Part shown: piece after piece, positions 19,478 through 28,875 of the stretch
Numbering within the stretch: position 1 is the first letter of the stretch
Layout: each line of letters begins with the position of its first letter
Assembly: GCF_003202035.1 (NCBI RefSeq)
Contig: NZ_QJKC01000011.1
Coordinates: forward strand, 97,352 to 161,351
Source: Aquitalea magnusonii
GTDB taxonomy: Bacteria; Pseudomonadota; Gammaproteobacteria; Burkholderiales; Chromobacteriaceae
Reading direction: 5' to 3'
Length of the DNA: 64,000 bases
The notes under the pieces: generated by a model
The model's database searches: none
The model's input: the letters and a program-made list of their open reading frames with translations, nothing else
Told to the model about the DNA's origin: nothing
Position numbers and translations under genes: made by a program

Positions 19478-19800
19478 GCTGCGTCCTCTTGCCGTGCTGA
19501 CACGGCTATCTGTATCGCGTCAGTTTACTGGATACGCTGCGGGCTGCCGGGTGCATCAGGCAGAAACCGTGGTTTTGTTGTGCCAGCGGTGGGGAGGGCA
19601 GGGTGCCGGCGGGGGCGAAATGGTGGCAGCGCAAGGTGCGGCGGTGGTGCAGCTTGCCGGGAAATCCCGGCGCAATGGCGGCGGAAGCGGGTGATGACGC
19701 CAGGCTGTGCCCTGTTGCCATTTCCCGCATAAGCATGCTTGGGTATCAAGTGGCAAATGGCTGTATAATCTGGCGTTTTTCATTTTTTGCACTACGCCAC
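19478..19800. other. Intergenic region between tcuR and rimO (divergent promoters)
   Basis: 323 bases, GC-rich in the left half. It contains the rimO promoter near its right end; no gene is supported. Short open frames here have no recognisable product. Confidence 0.6.
19739..19769 (+). promoter_or_regulatory. Probable promoter of rimO
   Basis: Perfect -10 TATAAT at 19764-19769, 31 bases before the start codon. The -35 (TTGGGT at 19739-19744) has a long 19-base spacer and is uncertain. Confidence 0.55.
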
Positions 19801-21123
19801 ATGTCCAAAGCTCCTCGTATCGGCATGGTTTCGCTTGGCTGCCCCAAGGCCCAGAGCGATTCCGAACAGATTCTCACCCGCCTGCGCGCGGAAGGTTATG
19901 AAATTTCCTCCTCCTACGATGGTGCCGACCTGGTGGTGGTGAATACCTGTGGTTTTATCGATTCGGCGGTGACCGAATCGCTGGATGCCATTGGTGAAGC
20001 CCTGAGCGAAAACGGCAAGGTGATTGTCACCGGCTGTCTGGGTGCCAAGGATGGCGTGGTGCAGAGCGCACACCCCTCGGTGCTGGCGGTAACCGGCCCG
20101 CATGCCACCGACGAGGTAATGACGGCGGTGCACAACTACCTGCCCAAGCCGCACGACCCCTTTGTCGATCTGGTGCCGGATGTCGGCGTGCGCCTCACCC
20201 CCAAGCACTACGCTTACCTGAAGATTTCCGAAGGCTGCAACCACCGCTGCACCTTCTGCATCATCCCGTCCATGCGTGGTGATCTGGAAAGCCGCCCGGT
20301 ACACGATGTACTGCGCGAAGCCGCCAGCCTGGCGCGTGCCGGCGTCAAGGAACTGCTGGTGATTTCGCAGGACACCTCGGCCTATGGCGTGGATGTGAAG
20401 TACAAGCTGGGCTTCCATGATGGCCGCCCGGTGAAGACCCGCATGACCGAGCTGTGCGAGGAACTGGGCAAGCATGGCATCTGGGTGCGCCTGCACTATG
20501 TTTACCCGTATCCGCATGTGGACGAAGTGATCCCGCTGATGCGCGACGGCAAGATCCTGCCTTATCTGGACATTCCCTTCCAGCATGCCAGCCAGAAAGT
20601 GCTGAAGCTGATGAAGCGTCCGGCCAATAGCGACAATGTGCTGGCCCGTATCAAGAAGTGGCGCGAAATCTGCCCGCAGCTGGTGATCCGCTCCACCTTC
20701 ATCGTCGGCTTCCCCGGCGAAACCGAAGAAGACTTCGAAGAACTGCTGCAATTCCTGCGCGAAGCCCAGCTGGATCGCGTGGGCTGCTTCACTTACTCCG
20801 CTGTCGAGGGTGCCACCGCCAACGACTTGCCCGACCAGGTGCCGGAAGAGGTCAAGGAAGCGCGCAAGGAACGCTTTATGGAAGTGCAGGCCGAAATCAG
20901 CGCACGCAAGCTGGAAGCCCGCATCGGCCAGCGCCTGACCGTGCTGGTGGACGAAATCGACGACGAAGGCACGGCGATTTGCCGCAGCTATGCCGATGCG
21001 CCGGAAATCGACGGCCTGGTGTTTGTCGATGATGCGGTCGGCCTGGAAGCCGGCCAGTTTGTCGAGGTGGACATCGTCGATTGCAGCGAACACGATTTGT
21101 GGGGCGAACGCGTGTCTGCCTGA
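19801..21123 (+). CDS. rimO: Ribosomal protein S12 methylthiotransferase RimO
   Basis: 440 aa. A radical-SAM enzyme that methylthiolates Asp89 of ribosomal protein S12. N-terminal UPF0004 cysteines are in [21 protein letters not shown] and [10 protein letters not shown]; the radical-SAM motif is [11 protein letters not shown]; a TRAM domain forms the last 70 residues. It starts at the ATG at 19801 and is full length for the family. Monocistronic, with promoter and terminator. Confidence 0.96.
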   Translation: MSKAPRIGMVSLGCPKAQSDSEQILTRLRAEGYEISSSYDGADLVVVNTCGFIDSAVTESLDAIGEALSENGKVIVTGCLGAKDGVVQSAHPSVLAVTGPHATDEVMTAVHNYLPKPHDPFVDLVPDVGVRLTPKHYAYLKISEGCNHRCTFCIIPSMRGDLESRPVHDVLREAASLARAGVKELLVISQDTSAYGVDVKYKLGFHDGRPVKTRMTELCEELGKHGIWVRLHYVYPYPHVDEVIPLMRDGKILPYLDIPFQHASQKVLKLMKRPANSDNVLARIKKWREICPQLVIRSTFIVGFPGETEEDFEELLQFLREAQLDRVGCFTYSAVEGATANDLPDQVPEEVKEARKERFMEVQAEISARKLEARIGQRLTVLVDEIDDEGTAICRSYADAPEIDGLVFVDDAVGLEAGQFVEVDIVDCSEHDLWGERVSA

Positions 21124-21144
21124 TGTGCCACACGCCGCTCAAGT

Positions 21145-21175
21145 AAAACGGTCTGCCTGCGGGCAGGCCGTTTTT
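21145..21175. terminator. Terminator after rimO, facing the end of hupT
   Basis: AAAACGGTCTGCC-TGCG-GGCAGGCCGTTTTT stem-loop (one mismatch) between two convergent genes, likely bidirectional. Confidence 0.8.
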
Positions 21176-21191
21176 CATGGCGCGGGCTGAT

Positions 21192-22553
21192 TCAGTGGCG
21201 GTAGGCCGGCAGGCGCAAGGTAAAACAGGCACCGCCGCCCAGCGGGCTGTCGGCGCTCAGCGTGCCGCCATGGCGCTCGACGATGCCATAGCTGATGGAC
21301 AGGCCCAGCCCGGTGCCCTTGCCGATGGGCTTGGTGGTGAAGAAGGGGTCGAAAATCAGCGGCAACGCCTCTTCGCTGATGCCGGGGCCATTGTCCAGCA
21401 AGACCAGTTCCACCCTGTCGCCGAGCTGTTCCAGCCGTAGCTGCAGCGTGGGTTGCGGGGTTTTCTCGATGGCATCGAAGGCATTCTGGATCAGGTTGAC
21501 CAATACCTGTTGCAACTGGTTGGCCGAGCCGCACACCCAGGCCGGCTGATCCAGCCCGCTGCTGCTGACCTCGACCCGGAAGGGCGCGGCCCGGCTGACC
21601 CAGTGCACGGCGCGCTGGGTGAGGTCGGCCAGATCCACCCGCTGGCGGGTGTTTTCTTCCACGGCGGAAAAGCGCTTCAGCGCATCCACGATATGGCCGC
21701 TGCGCTCGGCACCTTCCATCAGCCCGGCGCTGAGCGAGGGCAGGTCGGCCAGCAGGCGGTCGATTTTCAGCTCGATGCGCAGCGCCTGGGTCTCGCTGCC
21801 CAGGTCATGGGCGTGGATGGCATTGAGATAGCGGGTGAGCTTGCCGGCATAGCGCTGCATGGCGTGGGCATTGCCCAGGATAAAGCTGATGGGATTGTTC
21901 AGCTCATGCGCCACCCCGGCCACCAGCCGGCCGAGCGAGGCCATCTTTTCTGCCTGCACCAGCTGGGCCTGGGCTGATTTCAGTGCCTGATGCGCCGCTT
22001 GCAGCTGGGCATAGGCACGCTTGAGTTCGCCGATGGGGCGGCCCACGGCGACAAAGCCGCTGTAACGGCCTTCGCCATCGTAGAGCGGGCTGACATTCCA
22101 GGTGACCGGCACCGGCTCACCCTGCTGGCGGGGCAGGGCGATTTCCACATCCTGCACATCGCTGCGGCCTGCCGCCAGCAGGGTGGCGATCTGGCTGCGT
22201 GCCTGCTGGTCTTCCACCAGCTCGGCCAGTTCGCGCCCCACCAGCTGGTCTTCCGCATGGCCGGTCAGCTGCAGCATGGCACGGTTGACCTGGCGCACCT
22301 TGCCCACCGTATCGCATACCACCAGCACATCGGTCATGGCGGCCAGCACGCCCTCGGTGAAGTGATGGGCTTCGGCCAGCTCGCGGTGCTTGGTTTCCAG
22401 CGTTTCCTGCGAGGCCACCAGCTCGCTGTACACCTCGTCCATGCGCTGGATGACATCGATCCAGGCCGCTTCGGCCAGCTCCTGACCGGCCGCCGCTGTC
22501 TGGTCATCCGGCAAGCTGACCGGCGCGTTCAGTGCGTGGTGCAGACCTGGCAT
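21192..22553 (-). CDS. hupT: HupT-type sensor histidine kinase of the H2-signalling system
   Basis: 453 aa. PAS-containing soluble kinase that in Rhodobacter and Ralstonia (HoxJ) receives the signal from the regulatory hydrogenase and sets the phosphorylation of HupR/HoxA. Coiled coil at about 30-65, PAS domain at 65-175, second coiled coil, HisKA with His216 in VAGVAHELNNPISFILGN, and HATPase motifs DNGPGISEEALP and GTGLGLSISYGIVERHGG. No membrane segment, as expected. Its start overlaps the end of hupV by 25 bases, so translation is coupled. Last gene of the long hyp/hup train. Confidence 0.9.
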   Translation of the reverse strand: MPGLHHALNAPVSLPDDQTAAAGQELAEAAWIDVIQRMDEVYSELVASQETLETKHRELAEAHHFTEGVLAAMTDVLVVCDTVGKVRQVNRAMLQLTGHAEDQLVGRELAELVEDQQARSQIATLLAAGRSDVQDVEIALPRQQGEPVPVTWNVSPLYDGEGRYSGFVAVGRPIGELKRAYAQLQAAHQALKSAQAQLVQAEKMASLGRLVAGVAHELNNPISFILGNAHAMQRYAGKLTRYLNAIHAHDLGSETQALRIELKIDRLLADLPSLSAGLMEGAERSGHIVDALKRFSAVEENTRQRVDLADLTQRAVHWVSRAAPFRVEVSSSGLDQPAWVCGSANQLQQVLVNLIQNAFDAIEKTPQPTLQLRLEQLGDRVELVLLDNGPGISEEALPLIFDPFFTTKPIGKGTGLGLSISYGIVERHGGTLSADSPLGGGACFTLRLPAYRH

Positions 22554-23968
22554 GGATCGAAACTCCTGACAATGTGCTGGACCTGCAAGGCTTGCGGGTC
22601 GCTGGCGTCCACGCCTTCCAGCGCTTTTTCCAGTGGGCCGGGCAGCTCCTTGCTGTCGCGTGGGGAAAAATTCCAGGTGGTGGGGGCGATGATCTGGTAG
22701 CGGCTGATGCGGCCGGCATCCAGCGTCACCCAGTGCCCCAGCATGCCGCGGGCGGCTTCGGTCAGGCCGACGGCGCTGCTGTGTTGCGGGCTGGCCGGGC
22801 AGGGCTGCTGGAAGGGCTGTTCCAGCTGCAGTGCCGCCAGCCAGTGTTCCATCAGCGGCACGATGCGCGCCACTTCGGTGAGGCGTGCCACCACCCTGCT
22901 CAGTACATTGCCGCCGGCACTGGCCACCATCTCGCTTAGCAGCGGCTCGCCGCGCAGCAGGCCGCGCGCCAGGGCACCGGTTTCGGCGGCGAGGCCAGCC
23001 ACGCGCGGAGCCTTGCTCCAGCTATAGCCTTCGGCCTTGTCCGGCAGTGGCACGGTGTCGGTGTGCAGCGGGGCGCTCGGGCCATCGCCGGCCAGCCAGC
23101 TGCGGTGGTTGTCTTCGCTGATCTGCTCCAGCGGCAGCGGCTGGCTCACGCCCTGTTGCCACAGCCCGGCCGGGCTCCAGGGGCCGTCCGGGCCGGCATA
23201 GGCTGCCGCCGCGATGAAGTGGTCGTAGCTGCGGCCCAGCTGGTGTAATTGCAGCTGCGCGGCAAGGTGCAGGAAATGGGCGAAGTCGGCGGCTGGTGTC
23301 TCTAAGCGGTAGTGTTCCAGCGCTGCCTGGCTATCCAGTGCGGCGATGGCTTCCAGCGGCTGGCCAAAAGTGCGCTGCTCCAGAAAGCGGCGGAAGCTGC
23401 GCAGCCATTGTTGCAGCCGCACCCGCTCGGCGGCGCTGACCACCTTGGTTACCCCGCCCGGTTGCAGGCACAGGGTATGTGGCCAGTGGCCGGCCAGGCT
23501 GCCCATGAAGCGCATCAGGATGGCGCGTGCTTCCAGCATGGGGGCGACGGCGCTGCCGCGCTGGGCCTGGAAGCGGGCCAGGGTTTCGCCGTGCCAGGCA
23601 TGTGACTGGTAGTCGGCGCGGGCAAAGTCCGGCATGAAAAACAAATAGAAATGACTGAGGTGATCGGCGATGTTTTCCACCGCGTGGATCAGGTTCAGCA
23701 CCCGCTGGCCATTGGCCGGTGGCGTGATGCCGTACAGCTGGGACAGCGCATGCGCCGCCGCCACCGATTGCGATACCGAGCAGATGCCGCAGATGCGCGG
23801 CACGATGGCCAGCGCGTCCAGTGGCTCGCGCCCCAGCAAGATCCGCTCGAAGCCACGGAACAGCGGTGCGGTGACGCGGGCGGCACTGACCTTGCCATCG
23901 GCAAAATCCAGCGTGATGTTCAAATCCCCTTCCACACGGTTAAAGGGGCCAAGAATGCGGCGGCTCAT
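22529..23968 (-). CDS. hupV: Regulatory [NiFe]-hydrogenase large subunit HupV/HoxC
   Basis: 479 aa. Carries the NiFe active site of a cytoplasmic H2 sensor. The N-terminal motif is RICGICSVSQ (Cys60, Cys63), with Gln67 where catalytic hydrogenases have His. This is the hallmark substitution of regulatory hydrogenases. The C-terminal motif DPCQVCTTH is immediately followed by the stop codon: no cleavable C-terminal extension, so no endopeptidase processing is needed, also typical of the sensor class. It overlaps hupU by 4 bases. Confidence 0.94.
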   Translation of the reverse strand: MSRRILGPFNRVEGDLNITLDFADGKVSAARVTAPLFRGFERILLGREPLDALAIVPRICGICSVSQSVAAAHALSQLYGITPPANGQRVLNLIHAVENIADHLSHFYLFFMPDFARADYQSHAWHGETLARFQAQRGSAVAPMLEARAILMRFMGSLAGHWPHTLCLQPGGVTKVVSAAERVRLQQWLRSFRRFLEQRTFGQPLEAIAALDSQAALEHYRLETPAADFAHFLHLAAQLQLHQLGRSYDHFIAAAAYAGPDGPWSPAGLWQQGVSQPLPLEQISEDNHRSWLAGDGPSAPLHTDTVPLPDKAEGYSWSKAPRVAGLAAETGALARGLLRGEPLLSEMVASAGGNVLSRVVARLTEVARIVPLMEHWLAALQLEQPFQQPCPASPQHSSAVGLTEAARGMLGHWVTLDAGRISRYQIIAPTTWNFSPRDSKELPGPLEKALEGVDASDPQALQVQHIVRSFDPCQVCTTH

Positions 23969-24966
23969 GCCTTGCCCTTTTTCGGTAGCGAGGGGGGGAC
24001 GGTCAGGCGGTCGCGGGTGGCATTCTGCCGTACCCGTGCCGGCGTGGCGGATTTGGACAGGGTGGACAGCGCGACAAACCAGGCCTTGGGCATGTCGGTG
24101 GGCAGGCCCACCGGGAAACCGGCTACCTGTGGTGTGCTGAAGAAGCCATGGCCGGGGTCGGCAAAATCCGGTGCCGTGCAGTTGATGCAGGGATAGCCGC
24201 CGGTCAGGCAGGAGCCCTCGCCATTCCAGCCACGGCTATTGCAGTCGGCATGGGCCTGGGTGCCCTTGCAGCCCACGTATTCCATCAGGCAGCCCATCTG
24301 GCCGGGCGCGGTGGCGCTGGCCTTGAATTCGTAAAACTCGTTCTTGTCGCAGCCGTGGTGAACCAGCTTGTCGGCGTAAAAACGCGGACGACCCAAGGGG
24401 TCGAGGTCGCTGGCATGCAAGCTGTCGGCCGCCAGCAAGGCCAGGGTTTCCAGCACCCAGCCCGGATGGGTGGGGCAGCCGGAGATATTCACCACCGGCA
24501 GGCCGCCGGCGGCATGGAAATTCCCACCCAGCAGGCCGCCGGGATGATTGCCGGTATAGTCCAGCCCCACTGCACCGGTGAGGTTGTCGCCGGCGGCACT
24601 GATGCCGCCATAAGCGGCGCAAGTGCCCACGGCGATGACCTGGCCGGCGCGGCGGGCCAGCTGTTCGATCAGCGTGCTCATGCTTTGCCCGTCCGGCAGC
24701 AGGTGGAAACGGCCGGCGGCACCGGTCATCACCGAACCTTCCAGGCAGAGCATGTCCAGCGCTTCGCGGCCATCCGCCAGCCGCTGCAACAGTTGCATGG
24801 CTTCATCCAGGCTTTGTTCGGCAAAGCTGGGGTGCCAGACCAGCTCGATGCCGATGTCGGCCAGCGTGGTGAACAGGCTGGGGGCATCGGTATTGAGCAG
24901 CGACAGGGTGCAGCCACCACAGCCACCGGATTGCAGCCACAGCAGGCGTTTATTTTTCGAGGCCAT
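23965..24966 (-). CDS. hupU: Regulatory [NiFe]-hydrogenase small subunit HupU/HoxB
   Basis: 333 aa. Fe-S subunit of the H2 sensor. It has no Tat signal peptide, consistent with a cytoplasmic sensor. The proximal cluster ligands start in SGGCGGCTLSLL, a standard pattern without the extra cysteines found in hupS, and continue in GTCAAYGGI, SGCPTHPG and the distal motif HHGCDKNEFYEFK. The start overlaps the end of hupR by 17 bases. Confidence 0.93.
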   Translation of the reverse strand: MASKNKRLLWLQSGGCGGCTLSLLNTDAPSLFTTLADIGIELVWHPSFAEQSLDEAMQLLQRLADGREALDMLCLEGSVMTGAAGRFHLLPDGQSMSTLIEQLARRAGQVIAVGTCAAYGGISAAGDNLTGAVGLDYTGNHPGGLLGGNFHAAGGLPVVNISGCPTHPGWVLETLALLAADSLHASDLDPLGRPRFYADKLVHHGCDKNEFYEFKASATAPGQMGCLMEYVGCKGTQAHADCNSRGWNGEGSCLTGGYPCINCTAPDFADPGHGFFSTPQVAGFPVGLPTDMPKAWFVALSTLSKSATPARVRQNATRDRLTVPPSLPKKGKA

Positions 24967-26389
24967 AGCGGGTCAGCTTGTTACGCAGGCCGACGCGGGA
25001 CAGCCCCAGCTCGGCGGCGGCGCGGGTCTTGTTCCAGCGCTGGCGGGTGAGGGTTTCGCGCAGGATCTGTTTTTCCAGCTCGTCCATGCGGGTTTTCAGA
25101 TCGCCGGGCAGGCCCGTGAGAAAGGCCAGCTCGGCCACCTGTTCTTCGGCGGCGGCTTGCAGCACTTCGGCCGACAGCAGTTCGGCGCCCAGCAGGTCGT
25201 CGTCGCTCAGCACCAGCATGCGGTTGATCTCGTTGCGCAGCTGGCGCACATTGCCCGGCCAGCGGTAATCGCGCAGTGCCTGCAGCGTGTCCTCGCCAAA
25301 GCGGGCAGCCGGGCGCTGATAGTGATGGCGGGCTTCTTCCAGCAGGGCCTGGGCGATCAGCGGAATGTCCTGCGGCCGTTCGCGCAGCGGCGGCACGCTG
25401 ACGGTAAACGCCGACAGCCGGTAGTAGAGGTCTTCGCGAAACTGGCCGGCGCGCACCAGTTCCGGCAGCAGCTTGTTGGTGGCCGATACCACGCGCACAT
25501 TCACTTTCAGCGGGCGCGGGCTGCCCACCGGGCGGATTTCGCCCTCCTGCAGCACCCGTAGCAGCTTGGCCTGGAAGGCGGGCGAGGTTTCGCCGATTTC
25601 ATCCAGGAAAATGGTGCCGCCATCGGCTTGCTGAAACAGGCCGATGCGGTCCTGATAGGCACCGGTGAAGGCGCCGCGCTTGTGACCGAACAGCTCGCTT
25701 TCCAGCAGCTGTTCCGGCATGGCGGCGCAGTTTTCCACCACGAAGGGGCGGTCGCGGCGGTGGCTGGCGTAGTGCAGGGCGCGTGCCAGCAATTCCTTGC
25801 CCACGCCGGATTCGCCCTCGATCAGCACCGAGATGTCAAACGGCGACACCCGTGCCAGCAGCGCGCAGATCTTGCTCATGCTGCTGTCCGGCGCCCGCAC
25901 GATATTGTCCATGGCCGAGCGTTCGCGCATCTGTTCGCGCTTGCTGTCCACCTTGACCTTGAGCCAGGGTTCGGAGGCTTTCAGCTCGATATTGAGCAGC
26001 TCGTTTTCCTGCTGCAGGCGAAACAGCTCCACCGCGCCCTGCACGGTCAGCAGCAGCGATTCCGGCCGCCACGGCTTGAGCAGGTACTGGTAGATGCCGG
26101 CGTCGTTGACGGCGGCGATGATGTCGGCGTTGTCGGTGTAGCCGGACAGGATGATGCGGATGACCTGCGGGCAGCGCTCGCGTACCTGCTTGAGGAATTC
26201 CACCCCGCTCATGTCCGGCATGCGCTGGTCGCTGACCACCACCTGGATGAATTCCGATTCCAGAATGGCCAGTGCTTCCGCGCCTCCCTGCGCGGTAAAC
26301 AGGGTGAAGTCGTCTTCCAGCGTCCGTTCCAGTGCTTCCAGCGAGCGGATTTCGTCATCCACCAGCAAAATGGCGGGTTTTGCGCGCAT
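24950..26389 (-). CDS. hupR: HupR/HoxA, NtrC-type response regulator of hydrogenase genes
   Basis: 479 aa. Receiver domain with phospho-acceptor Asp54 (VVVSDQRMP), AAA+ sigma-54-interaction domain (Walker A GESGVGKELLAR, GAFTGA loop in HKRGAFTGAYQ), and a Fis-type HTH at the C-terminus (TRAAAELGLSRVGLRNKLTRYG). The intact GAFTGA loop indicates it can drive sigma-54 promoters, and two such sites lie before hupS and hupD. In the Hup/Hox systems the non-phosphorylated form is the activator. The ATG at 26389 was preferred to an upstream TTG at 26407. It starts 96 bases after hypE. Confidence 0.92.
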   Translation of the reverse strand: MRAKPAILLVDDEIRSLEALERTLEDDFTLFTAQGGAEALAILESEFIQVVVSDQRMPDMSGVEFLKQVRERCPQVIRIILSGYTDNADIIAAVNDAGIYQYLLKPWRPESLLLTVQGAVELFRLQQENELLNIELKASEPWLKVKVDSKREQMRERSAMDNIVRAPDSSMSKICALLARVSPFDISVLIEGESGVGKELLARALHYASHRRDRPFVVENCAAMPEQLLESELFGHKRGAFTGAYQDRIGLFQQADGGTIFLDEIGETSPAFQAKLLRVLQEGEIRPVGSPRPLKVNVRVVSATNKLLPELVRAGQFREDLYYRLSAFTVSVPPLRERPQDIPLIAQALLEEARHHYQRPAARFGEDTLQALRDYRWPGNVRQLRNEINRMLVLSDDDLLGAELLSAEVLQAAAEEQVAELAFLTGLPGDLKTRMDELEKQILRETLTRQRWNKTRAAAELGLSRVGLRNKLTRYGLEK

Positions 26390-26452
26390 TGTTCTTATCC
26401 CAGTCAAGCGTTGTTATTGTCTGTGCGCCCGGACTGTGTCGCCCGGGTCGGT

Positions 26453-26474
26453 GGCTGCGGCCATGGCCGCAGCC
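26453..26474. repeat. 22-base perfect palindrome between hypE and hupR
   Basis: Starts GGCTGCGGCC and continues as its exact reverse complement. It lies 12 bases past the hypE stop. It would form a strong RNA hairpin but has no T-run, so it is not a classic terminator. It may act as a pause, an RNA stability element or a protein site between the maturation and regulatory genes. Confidence 0.6.
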
Positions 26475-26485
26475 GCTGTTTCAGC

Positions 26486-27526
26486 CTAGCAAATGCGTGG
26501 CAGCATTTCGCCGCTGAGCCAGTCCAGCAGGCGTTCGCCGCCAAAATCGGTGGCCACGCGGACAAACTGGTGGGCATCATTCACCACCTCGCCGATGATG
26601 GCCGCCCGCTGCCCCAGCGGGTGGGCTTGCAGCGCCGCCAGAGCGGCGGCGGCCTGTTCTGGCGGACAGATGGCCACCAGTTTACCCTCGTTGGCGATGT
26701 AAAGCGGGTCCAGTCCGAGAAATTCACAGGCAGCGCGCACGCTGGCCTGTACCGGAATGGCGTTTTCCTGCAGACGCATGCCCACACCGGACTGCTGGGC
26801 GATTTCATTCAGCGTGGTGGCCAGCCCACCGCGGGTGGGGTCGCGCATCAGGCGCAGGCCGGGGCAGGCGGCCATCAGGCTAGCGGCCAGGGTGTGCAGC
26901 GCCGCGCTGTCGGACAGGATGGGGCTGGCAAAGCCCAGCCCTTCACGCTGGGACATCACCGCCATGCCGTGATCGCCCAGGGTGCCGGACAGCAGGATCA
27001 CATCGCCGGGGCGGGCCTGATCGCCGGACAGCTTCACCCCGTCCGCCACCACGCCCACGCCGGTGGTGGTAATGAACACGCCATCGCCCTTGCCGCGTTC
27101 CACCACCTTGGTATCGCCAGTGACAATGGCCACCCCGGCATCGCGTGCGGCGGCAGCCATGGAGCGCACGATGCGCGCCAGATCGGCCAGCGGCAGGCCC
27201 TCTTCCAGAATGAAACCAGCACTCAGATACAGCGGCGTGGCCCCGCCCATGGCCAGGTCGTTCACCGTGCCATGCACCGCCAGGCTGCCGATGTCGCCAC
27301 CGGGGAAGAACAGCGGCGAAATGACATGGCTGTCGGTGGCCATGGCAATGCGTGTACCCGGTGGCGGCAGGATGGCCTGGTCATTGCCCTGGGCCAGCCA
27401 GTCGTTGGCAAATTCGGCAGCAAACAGCTCGCTCACCAGCTGGGCCATGGCGCGGCCGCCGCTGCCGTGGGTCAGGTTGACCAGACCGTGCTTGAGATCG
27501 AGCGGACGGGTGTAGGGCTTGCTCAT
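26486..27526 (-). CDS. hypE: Hydrogenase maturation protein HypE
   Basis: 346 aa. HypE dehydrates the carbamoyl group received from HypF to thiocyanate, giving cyanide ligands for the active-site iron. The family N-terminus LTHGSGGRAMAQLV and the essential C-terminal MLPRIC, whose Cys carries the ligand, are both present. ATP-binding AIR-synthase-like fold (VTGDTKVVERGKGDG). Start overlaps the hypD stop by 4 bases. Confidence 0.96.
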   Translation of the reverse strand: MSKPYTRPLDLKHGLVNLTHGSGGRAMAQLVSELFAAEFANDWLAQGNDQAILPPPGTRIAMATDSHVISPLFFPGGDIGSLAVHGTVNDLAMGGATPLYLSAGFILEEGLPLADLARIVRSMAAAARDAGVAIVTGDTKVVERGKGDGVFITTTGVGVVADGVKLSGDQARPGDVILLSGTLGDHGMAVMSQREGLGFASPILSDSAALHTLAASLMAACPGLRLMRDPTRGGLATTLNEIAQQSGVGMRLQENAIPVQASVRAACEFLGLDPLYIANEGKLVAICPPEQAAAALAALQAHPLGQRAAIIGEVVNDAHQFVRVATDFGGERLLDWLSGEMLPRIC

Positions 27527-28641
27527 GCCGTGGCTCCCTGTACGAAACGGCCATAGTGATAGTGGGCGGCGCAGGCACCTTCACTGGACACCATGCAGGA
27601 GCCCAGCGGGTTGTCCGGATTGCAGACAATGCCGAATACCTTGCAGTCCTGCGGCCGTTTTTGCCCGCGCAGGATGGCTGCGCATTCGCAGGCCTTGTGG
27701 TCCGGCACATGGCGATAGGGCAGGGCAAAGCGCAGTTCGGCATCAAACTCGGCAAAGTCCGGGTGGATGGCCAGCGCGGAATGCGGCACCTGGCCCAGGC
27801 CGCGCCATTCGAAGCTGTCGCGCAGGGTCATGGTCTGCGCCACCCGCGCACGCGCCTTCTGATTGCCGTCATGGGTAACCGCGCGGCTGAACTGGGTTTC
27901 CACCTCGGTGCGCCCTGCATTGATCTGCTCCACCAGCATGGCCACCGCTTGCAGCACATCCAGCGGTTCAAAACCGGCAATCACCACCGGCTTGGCAAAC
28001 TCCTCGGCCACCGCGGCATAGGGCGCGCTGCCGATGACGGTGCTGACATGCGAGGGGCCGATAAAGCCGTCCAGCTGCACGGCGTCACCCGCCGCCAGCA
28101 GATGACGCATGGCCGGCGGCGTGAGTACGTGGTTGCAGAACACGCTGAAATTGGCCAGCTGCTCCTGCCGCGCCTGCAATAGCGCCAGCGCGGTGGGCGG
28201 GGTGGTGGTTTCAAAACCGATGGCGAAAAACACCACCTGTTTGTGCGGGTTGTCGCGGGCAATCTGCAAGGCGTCGTTGGTGGAGTACACCATGCGCACG
28301 TCCGCGCCCTGGGCACGGGCCTGGTACAGGCTCATCTTGTTGGACGCCGGCACGCGCAGGGTGTCGCCATAGCTGCACAGGATGACATCCGGGCGCAGTG
28401 CCAGCGCGATGGCGGAATCCACCCGGCCGATGGGCAGCACGCACACCGGACAGCCGGGGCCGTGAATCAGCCGGATATTGTCCGGCAGCAAGCCGGTGAG
28501 GCCGTAGCGGGCAATGGCGTGGGTGTGGCCACCGCAGAATTCCATCAGCCGGTATTGCCGGTCCGGCTGCACCAGCGTGCGGATGTGGGCGGCCAGGCCA
28601 CGGGCGATGTCGCCGCGGCGGAATTCGTCTACATATTTCAT
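27523..28641 (-). CDS. hypD: Hydrogenase maturation protein HypD
   Basis: 372 aa. Scaffold with a [4Fe-4S] cluster on which the Fe(CN)2CO unit is built together with HypC. Conserved motifs: EFCGGHTHAI, GPGCPVCVLP and the cluster cysteines in the C-terminal part (HKACECAAILRGQKRPQDC region, and GSCMVSSEGAC). Start overlaps hypC by 4 bases. Confidence 0.96.
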   Translation of the reverse strand: MKYVDEFRRGDIARGLAAHIRTLVQPDRQYRLMEFCGGHTHAIARYGLTGLLPDNIRLIHGPGCPVCVLPIGRVDSAIALALRPDVILCSYGDTLRVPASNKMSLYQARAQGADVRMVYSTNDALQIARDNPHKQVVFFAIGFETTTPPTALALLQARQEQLANFSVFCNHVLTPPAMRHLLAAGDAVQLDGFIGPSHVSTVIGSAPYAAVAEEFAKPVVIAGFEPLDVLQAVAMLVEQINAGRTEVETQFSRAVTHDGNQKARARVAQTMTLRDSFEWRGLGQVPHSALAIHPDFAEFDAELRFALPYRHVPDHKACECAAILRGQKRPQDCKVFGIVCNPDNPLGSCMVSSEGACAAHYHYGRFVQGATA

Positions 28642-28865
28642 GCCTGCTCTCCTGCCGCCAGCTGGTCCATCAAGGCCAGGGTGCGGGCGGCTTCTGCGGC
28701 ATCCAGTTTGCCGATGGCGTAACCGACATGCAGGATGACATAGTCGCCCTCCTGCGGGCTGTCGATCAGCGCGACCGACACTTCACGGCTGACGCCGTCT
28801 ACATCGACCACTGCCATGTCGTCGGGCAGCAGTTGGCGGATTCTTACCGGCATGGCCAGGCACAT
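28638..28865 (-). CDS. hypC: Hydrogenase maturation chaperone HypC
   Basis: 75 aa. Carries the iron complex from HypD to the large-subunit precursor; the essential N-terminal Cys2 is in MCLAMPVRI. Full length for the family (about 75-90 aa). A second HypC-like protein, HupF, is encoded upstream in the same train. It lies 10 bases after hypF, and its stop overlaps hypD. Confidence 0.95.
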   Translation of the reverse strand: MCLAMPVRIRQLLPDDMAVVDVDGVSREVSVALIDSPQEGDYVILHVGYAIGKLDAAEAARTLALMDQLAAGEQA

Positions 28866-28875
28866 GGTGTTTTCC

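Noticed and set aside
25628..27556. 642-codon open frame antisense to hupR and hypE
   Set aside because: Same reasoning: full overlap with two family genes and low-complexity content.
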